NCBI RefSeq assembly: GCF_048544455.1
Contig: NC_133537.1
Location: 64,858,134 to 64,922,133 of the forward strand
Source: Silene latifolia
Lineage: Eukaryota; Streptophyta; Magnoliopsida; Caryophyllales; Caryophyllaceae
Length of the DNA: 64,000 nucleotides
Direction: 5' to 3'
This document shows positions 57,801 to 64,000 of this stretch, piece by piece. Each line of letters begins with the position of its first letter. Positions within the stretch are counted from its first letter, which is position 1. Under the pieces are notes generated by a model. The model had not been told where the DNA came from. It worked only from the letters and a program-made list of their open reading frames with translations, and ran no database searches. A program made the position numbers and the translations under genes.

Positions 57801-58014
57801 CGAACACAAAAGCAGGAAGAAGAAGAGTAATTCAAATATGTGTAACAAAAACAACAATTACATAAAAATAAAGCTGAAAATTGTAAATCTAAACATGAAT
57901 TCATAATAAAAGTAGCGAATATGTTGAAAAAAACAACAATAACAACAAAATAAAGCTGGAAATTAACAAATCAAGGAAAATCAGCAGAAGAAAGAAAGAA
58001 GATGTACCTGACAT
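54897..58014 (-). pseudogene. FAR1/FRS-type MULE transposase
   Basis: Exon 1 is only ATGTCAG (58014-58008). The intron is 57343-58007 with GTACAT donor and TTTTTCAG acceptor, and exon 2 opens DDDSCVPSSGF. The FAR1 DNA-binding region has KLEDAISFYNVYAEACGFEP. The MULE DDE domain has LVSFDPTYGTNKYSM (D), PQCIITDQCPG (D), RYCMWHIMQKVP, and TQRSESQNSFFKRF (E). The SWIM region reads CSCKFFNRKGIIYRHI, with Tyr for the third Cys. The C-terminus has ILPPRQAKNKGSGKRM and a knuckle CKNCKQLANHDKRNC. Lesions: shift in an A run at about 56990, shift at about 56025, TAA at 55955-55957, shift at about 55240. The protein would excise and insert the element. Confidence 0.88.
57413..57500 (+). repeat. Motif copies inside the transposase intron
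   Basis: GTTGTGATATTGTATTGAAT and neighbours occur in the same plus-strand orientation as in the Ulp1-gene introns. Confidence 0.7.
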
Positions 58015-58284
58015 AGCGATTTAGATTGAAGACAAGTGTAATCCGTAATAAGAAATAGTAATCAACGAATCGCGCAAGAAATAAGCAGCTGAAAGAAGGA
58101 ATCCATGGATGTCGAGGAAGATGAATTTAGAGAGAGAAAGAAATTGATGATTAAAATTAGGCAACTGGTAAAACTGAGTAAAATTAGGGAAGCAGGGAGT
58201 ATATATACAAAGAAACGAAATTACCAAACTACCCTTAATTCTATGTGTTAAATATAAGACGTAGGATCTATTACTTTGGATGGC

Positions 58285-58450
<166 letters not shown>

Positions 58451-58916
58451 TGTAACAAACTAGCAGCATCTCAACAACTCGATATTATACAACCACCCTG
58501 AAGAAGTTAGAATATTATAAGCATATTACTCGATTAACCATGACAGATGGTACGCGCATACAGACTAAAAGGTAACACAAATACTACCAAAACTGCATGA
58601 ATTGCTCAAAATCCATGTCCACCCATGACGCCTGACTCCACATAATCACTACTCACAAGGTAACGATATGTACATATGCAAATATGAACTTAAACAACAT
58701 CACTTGCGCGCCAAGTTCCCGCAACAATATGTGTCATCGTCCCGTCATACCTATATCTCGCAAACTTTACTTATAACTCAAGCACAAGTCAAACCATGAC
58801 TAACAATGAGGGTAAAACATGTTACTAACCATCAACAACCATGACTAATATCGAAACATCCAAGAATATGAGCATTCAATCAATTTAAATCTGGAAAAGT
58901 GCCTGTAACAGTGACA

Positions 58917-59042
58917 CTCGATCAAGTTGGTCAGGCACTCGATCGAGTATCTTAACTACTCGATCGAGTAGCCCGAGATCAGAATACTCCTCCAATAGAC
59001 ACACCTGCAGCTACTCGATCGAGTGAGGGGCACTCAATTGAG
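58917..59042. repeat. CTCGATCGAG palindrome cluster
   Basis: About four cores (ACTCGATCAAG, ACTCGATCGAGTA twice, ACTCGATCGAGTG) plus a diverged ACTCAATTGAGT. Confidence 0.85.
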
Positions 59043-59390
59043 TTGCTACAGGTCAAGAATTGCCCAGAAATCCAAACACAATATATATAGTCACATAACT
59101 ACGAGTCGGGATGATAACCCGACCACAAATCCTGTAAAACAAGTCTAGAAATAAGCAAGTACGGCCTTATGGCCACCGATACAAACCAAGTACGAAAAGG
59201 TACCAACCGAAACAAACTAATATCCATCATAAACTACAACCATAACAGAAAGAAACGGAGTATCACTCCTGCTGCTGCTGCTCGTCCATCACGTGATCCT
59301 CATCTCCACCACCTCCCGAAGTGCCTGCTCCTGACGCACCAAGACTCGCATCACCACCGGTTCCAGCATCTGGTCTCACGTACAAAGGGG

Positions 59391-60827
59391 TCAAACCACC
59401 GTAATGGTATAACTGAGGTGCTCCCCATGTAGACATATCCACCCCGTAGGAGTGGAAAACCCCGCTGCTGTCCCCGACTCCCCTCCACCAAACCGGATGT
59501 GGTCCAAGGTCCCAATTCCCTGAACATATGCCATCTCATGCATGTTCCGGAGTGTCAAGGTAGAGGACACTCTCTCGGCAAGGTAGATCTCACGCATCTC
59601 CGGGGTATCAATAGAAGGGTAACCAGGAAACGGATACTGTGGTGGAACCGGCTGCTGTGACTGAGTCTCAGCCACTCTCTCTCGCACTCGGCGTGGCCCT
59701 CTCCCCATCCTAGGTCGATCCTCCTCAGCTCTCACGTTCTCCCACTTCCTCGGCTCAGGCATGACTCGGAGGATCTCCGGGTCGATGAAATTTGGCTGCC
59801 TCGCAGGACGCAGATCCTCATCCTCCTCGTCAAAATCGGCAGATATAACTGCCGCAGGTAAAGGCTCTGTCGGTGGGAGATTCTCAGGAGCTAGTATCTT
59901 CATCTAACTCATGCCCCACACCCTCCACGCTTAACTGCCATCCTCCAAGGTTCTCCACCATTTCAGGTCGAGGAAGTAAGCTCTGTCCAAGGTAGGTACT
60001 GGGGTGGCTAAAGGGGTGTAGTCCGGAGAAGCCTCAAAGGAAGTTAGCTTCTCAGCTAAACATGTGGCAATGGCACCACAACTCAGGATCCTAGTGTCGG
60101 ATGAGGCCATCAAAGCTAGGCTGGCACACACTATGGCGGGAGCACTAAAGGTCACTCTCTCAGTTCGCTCGGGGTTAAGGTACGCCATCAGGAGCATCAA
60201 GTCATGTGAGTTCAACTTACTCACATCCGATCTCTCGTAGAGGAGACACGACAAAGCACGAAGAAAGATCTTCAAAGTGACATGTTGCACATCATTGATC
60301 AACATGTTACTAGCAGTGGGAGATGATTTCCCGGTGATACAAGGCATATGAATGCAAACCCCATACTCGGTCGTTATGTCATGAAGGGCTCCCTTGGCAG
60401 GCTTGGCCAAGCCAAGGTGAGAAGCAAACAAGTCCATGGTCAAGACAAAGCTGGTGTTCATGAGGCGGAACTCCACAGTTTGTTCCACCGGCTCGTATTT
60501 AAACGAGCTCATGAACTCGAGGGTCAGAAAGGCATACAAATGCTTTCGTAGGCGATATAGTCCGGTCAACCCCAAGGTCTCAGCAAAGATGTGTCTGACA
60601 TCAGTCTCAATACCCAGATCATCCAAAAGGGTCGTGTCAATGCAGCGGGTCGGTCTCATCTTACGAGTTTGTAAAGCCACGAACCTTTTTCTTTGTGTGA
60701 AATCAACAAATACCACAGACGGGTACTCGGGTACAGCCGGGACTACCGGTCCACTCCCGTCCCCAATTTCGGGCTCAGAAGCCCTACCCCTCTTACTCTG
60801 TCTGGTCCCTACTGTCGGTCTCGGCAT
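59391..60827 (-). pseudogene. Athila-type extra ORF, second family member
   Basis: ATG 60827 (MPRPTVGTRQSKRGRASEPE) is chosen because the frame upstream of it looks non-coding and a CAG directly precedes it. The core LYRLRKHLYAFLTLEFMSSF, EFRLMNTSFVLTMDLFASHL, LMLLMAYLNPERTERVTF and SCGAIATCLAEKLTSF lines up with the ORF at 3305-5287 (LELSLEFLSSF, FRLFNRTFPMTLGEF, GYLN, CGGIATILARRF). The frame ends at 59931 and a second frame (59391-59903: FDEEDEDLRPARQPNFIDPE) seems to be its C-terminal continuation after a shift. Function unknown; it is the only recognisable gene in this element. Confidence 0.7.
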
Positions 60828-62786
60828 CTGTTTCAGCATACAATTTAAATATACCACCACATATACACTAAAACATACAAAAGCATACATGTTTGATCAT
60901 AAAAGAATCATCTAAGTACACACTATCACCAACAATCCCAAAATTACGAGTAAAATTCTCAATTCTCGGAAATCAGACGGTCTCCACAGCTGTAAAATTT
61001 TTGACATATTTAGCATGAATTAACTTAACCACTACTACTCTTAGGACTCCAACCTTCAAAACATCTTCACATACAACCCAATTTCACAATAACATGAGAC
61101 GAATTTCAGTTTGGGGCACTTTTAAGACGGAGTTTTTGGACAAATTTTCGAGTGAAAATCGCAAAAAAAATCAACCCTAAACATGATATATATATAACAT
61201 ATATTACTCAATTTTCATCCTTTTACATACAATAGACAACCAAAAATCAATTCAATTTCTCAAACCCTAAAATTTCGGTTCATATTAACATCCAATTTGA
61301 TTCAATTTTTGTATAGTTAACAACAATAATCATCAAAGGAAAGCATCTAGATCATATTGCAACAATTAGAAGCAAGTTTTAACACATGTAAATCGATTTT
61401 TCAACACTTTCCATCATCCTATATGATTCTAACTAATTGAAAACATCAGAATAGGGTGAGCCTTCACACCTTGATCGATTAGGAAGTAAAAAGAACGATT
61501 TCTAGCAAGAAAATCACCAAGCACCACAAACAACAAGAATCAAAGGGTTTGAGAGAGATTTGGGAATTAGGGTTTGCGAAAATAAGGAAGGAATAAGAAG
61601 AATGAACAAAAGAAAGGGTTTATGAACCCGCTAATTTTTGGGTACTGTAGCACTTATTCGATCGAGTAAGTATGGTACTCGATCGAGTGGCCTCTACTCG
61701 ATCGAGTTGGAGCTACTCGGTCGAGTTTCCGTAGGGAATTCCAACTTTCTCGACGTTATAGCTTCCTAACTAGATCGAATGAGGTCTACTCGGTCTAGTA
61801 GGCACCCATACTCGGTCAAGCAAGGCTAGATTCACGGTCGGAAATACAAGATTAATTAAAGTTCCCTGCAAAACAGCAACGCGTGTCAATTCCAAAATGA
61901 ATTCGAATATCGGCACAAATTAACATACTCATTCACATTATATTAGTATCGCACAAGTACAATGTATCAAGTCATCAATTCATTACCTCATTCAACTCAT
62001 TATTTTCATACCATAACAATTATTATGCAACCAATGGACTACCTTTTAGCTTCAATACTCATACCCCTAATATGTTTTCTATACCTCTAATCACACTATC
62101 GTAATTCGTAACCTCAACAAAACGGTTCCTAAACATGTATTTGTAACTTTGATATTATAACTGTTAATCACATCACTCTAAACATTCACCTATCACATAA
62201 CTTTCATTTAACAACCAAGTTTACTAATGACTAACTTACCACAACAATTGACAAACAACTTTCTCAACCCAATTAAGCCATATTGCAGAAGCACCCAACC
62301 ATTCATCTGTCACATTTGCTCCACTACTATCTTAATGTCCACTACGCAATTCACAACTTGCCAACCATCAACATTACGACCACATACAAGACTCACAAGC
62401 CTCTACATTAATTACCAATACCATCCATTTGGAACAAACACTACTATCACCACATGACACACTCACTAGCGTATATTACAAACAATTCACTATCTCTATT
62501 CAACCACGAGATTTGGCACTTCTCATCACATAGGAGCTAGAATTAACATAATCTTATCACACACTTCTTATCGTAACCACTGACTATATAGGACACATAA
62601 TTCCCGACTCCTTACTCCCTTAACCAGTGACTGGTTTAAGCATAATGGGGCCATGATTTTGGAATCAGGGCGCCTACTCACCCAAAATATAGCATCAGCT
62701 GGGGCTCCCAAGATACATATACGAGGTTCATTTTATTATACTTTGTACGTTCATTAGGCTCATTTGTTACAGGTTCAAAAATTGTC
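60828..62786 (-). other. Non-coding leader of the right-hand LTR element
   Basis: Nearly 2 kb without a credible gene. The AT-rich part at about 61160-61450 and the palindrome cluster at 61657-61810 are the only visible structures; the 62000-62500 part is A/C-rich and unassigned. Confidence 0.5.
61657..61810. repeat. CTCGATCGAG palindrome cluster upstream of the extra ORF
   Basis: Three perfect cores (about 61659, 61679, 61695) and several decayed ones (CTCGGTCGAG, CTAGATCGAAT, CTCGGTCTAG, CTCGGTCAAG), about 0.85-1 kb upstream of the ORF start. Confidence 0.85.
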
Positions 62787-62798
62787 GCTCTGATACCA
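62787..62798 (-). other. Primer-binding site (tRNA-iMet)
   Basis: Minus strand TGGTATCAGAGC, a perfect match to the common plant tRNA-iMet site, three bases from the LTR start. Confidence 0.88.
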
Positions 62799-62801
62799 AT
62801 T

Positions 62802-64000
62802 TGTAACACCCCCATATACCAAGGAGCCTTAACAAGGCCTTCCCTAGCATATAAAGGCATTACCATCTCGGTTACCCGAGGCAAGTAATGATCAAAAGTC
62901 GAAAAAAGAACATTTATAAGTATTACAAGTGATTAAACCAAAACTACTGATACAGAAAATACAACTCGACAGTCTTAGGTGAACTATCTTTTGACGTAAC
63001 TTGTAAAAGACCCAGCCCTGCCAAGACTCCAGCCAACTTCCAAGACATCACCTGAAAGACCGACTTCTCACCATAAGGGATCACGGGAAACACAACAGAA
63101 ACAAACAAGAGACAAAACCACACAAGGTCAGTAACTGAGGCAACACATCAACAACCACAGACACTACACAAGTACACAAAACACATACACACCACATCTC
63201 CAATCAATCACCGTCACCAACTGTCCACTGAACCAACCCTGCCAGTGGGGGACCACAGCCGTTCCCACCTAAGCCCCGCTCGTCATACTGAGCGAAAACC
63301 CTGTCCCATTAATGTGCACATCCCCTCCCGTGGCGGGTTCCACGGAGGGCGAAACTAGGGCGTGAAGCCACTCCCGCAAATGACTCTACTCAGCCGAGGA
63401 CGCACCTCGAGAACCAGAGACAACCAATCACAGACAGCTGAACCACAACCATGCTAACACAATCACACCACACCAACCAACCAAATCCACTGACACAACA
63501 ATCAAATCACAACCAAAGACACACTAGACCACCAACAGAACTGAGTAGGCGAACCTACCTTTAACCAACCGCAGCGATTCCTCGTCCATTCACATAACAT
63601 CGACCAAGCAAGTAAAACCCTATACAAAAATAGTACAACCGCCTGTTACTATCACCACAACCCTATAAGAATAAACAATGACAAAGATGACGATGATGAC
63701 ATACCTACGCATAGAATATCGGCGTCAAGACCGCTACCCGAGTCAAGAAATCTATCCCCAAGGCACAAGCATCCTCAAAGGCTCCCATGGAAGGAATTAT
63801 GGTGAAGGAAAAGAAGAAGGGTGACATCTAGGTCTGAAGGAAAGAGGCGAAAATGATTTGCGATTCTATCAAAACACGATTATAAACCCTCGCTGAAAAG
63901 ACACTACTCGATCGAGTAACCAACTCACTCGATCGAGCGGCCCCTACTCGATCGAGTACCCAAGCTACTCGATTGAGTAGCCTCGACTAGATCGAGTACC
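62802..64000 (-). repeat. LTR, partial, right window edge
   Basis: Plus-strand start TGTAACACCCCCATATACC (minus-strand end ...GGGTGTTACA). It contains CTCGATCGAG palindromes from about 63903 to the edge. The second boundary is outside the window. Confidence 0.75.
63903..64000. repeat. CTCGATCGAG palindrome cluster in LTR
   Basis: Five units (three perfect TACTCGATCGAGTA-type, one CTCGATTGAG, one CTAGATCGAG), continuing to the window edge. Confidence 0.88.

Noticed and set aside
62227-62457. Thr/Pro-rich 76-codon frame
   Set aside because: A/C-rich leader sequence, no domain and opposite to the element's strand.

Overview
This is a window of a repeat-rich flowering-plant nuclear genome made almost entirely of nested transposable elements. 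I recognise no host gene, rRNA, tRNA or organellar gene. The mixture (Athila-like and Tat-like Ty3/gypsy, Ty1/copia, a FAR1-type MULE with Ulp1-like protease modules, GT-AG introns) is typical of eudicots. The architecture of one family, with antisense genes between the coding region and the 3' LTR and amplified short tandem repeats near that LTR, resembles Retand described from Silene latifolia. That makes Caryophyllaceae/Caryophyllales my best guess, but it is inference only.

Layout. (1) 1-143 and 11311-12330 are one fragment (called E0) of a Retand-like element. It is split by a complete Athila-like LTR element at 144-11310 (minus strand, target duplication TTCGG) that has gag, protease and an extra ORF but no reverse transcriptase, RNase H or integrase. 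(2) 12331 to about 19240 is a second, oppositely oriented Retand-like copy (E1, minus). It has a broken 3' LTR, polypurine tract, tandem repeats and two genes antisense to the element. (3) 19484-26197 is a third copy (E2, plus), an internal-deletion derivative. Its full 3' LTR is followed directly by a second primer-binding site and leader, so it looks like part of a head-to-tail LTR-internal-LTR-internal array. (4) 26268-33035 is a Copia element (minus) with an intact 5' LTR; its 3' end is lost inside RNase H. (5) 33036-34339 and 45109-46036 are AT-rich repeats of about 0.42 kb, interrupted by a 384-bp MITE-like element (33894-34277) and by a complete Tat-lineage element (34340-45108, plus, target duplication ACAAT). 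The Tat element has two RNase H domains and a spliced antisense gene of its own. (6) 46117-58339 is a 12.2-kb Mutator-like element sitting inside a (TA)n microsatellite. Its two convergent genes are a decayed FAR1/MULE transposase and a gene with two tandem Ulp1-like modules. (7) 58449-64000 is part of another LTR element (minus, tRNA-Met primer site). It carries the same extra-ORF family as the Athila-like element.

The most interesting signals are: the duplicated Ulp1 modules, one keeping the Cys nucleophile but broken and the other open but Cys-to-Ser; the CTCGATCGAG palindrome clusters tied to elements that carry the Athila-type extra ORF; two antisense genes in the Retand-like family, one a conserved two-exon minigene; a recurring GCTCGCGCCT motif shared by the Retand-like LTRs and antisense promoters; and the motif array based on GTGATATTGTATTG in the MULE that switches strand near 54.17 kb. 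Most reading frames are interrupted. Some single-base interruptions lie in homopolymers and could be assembly errors.
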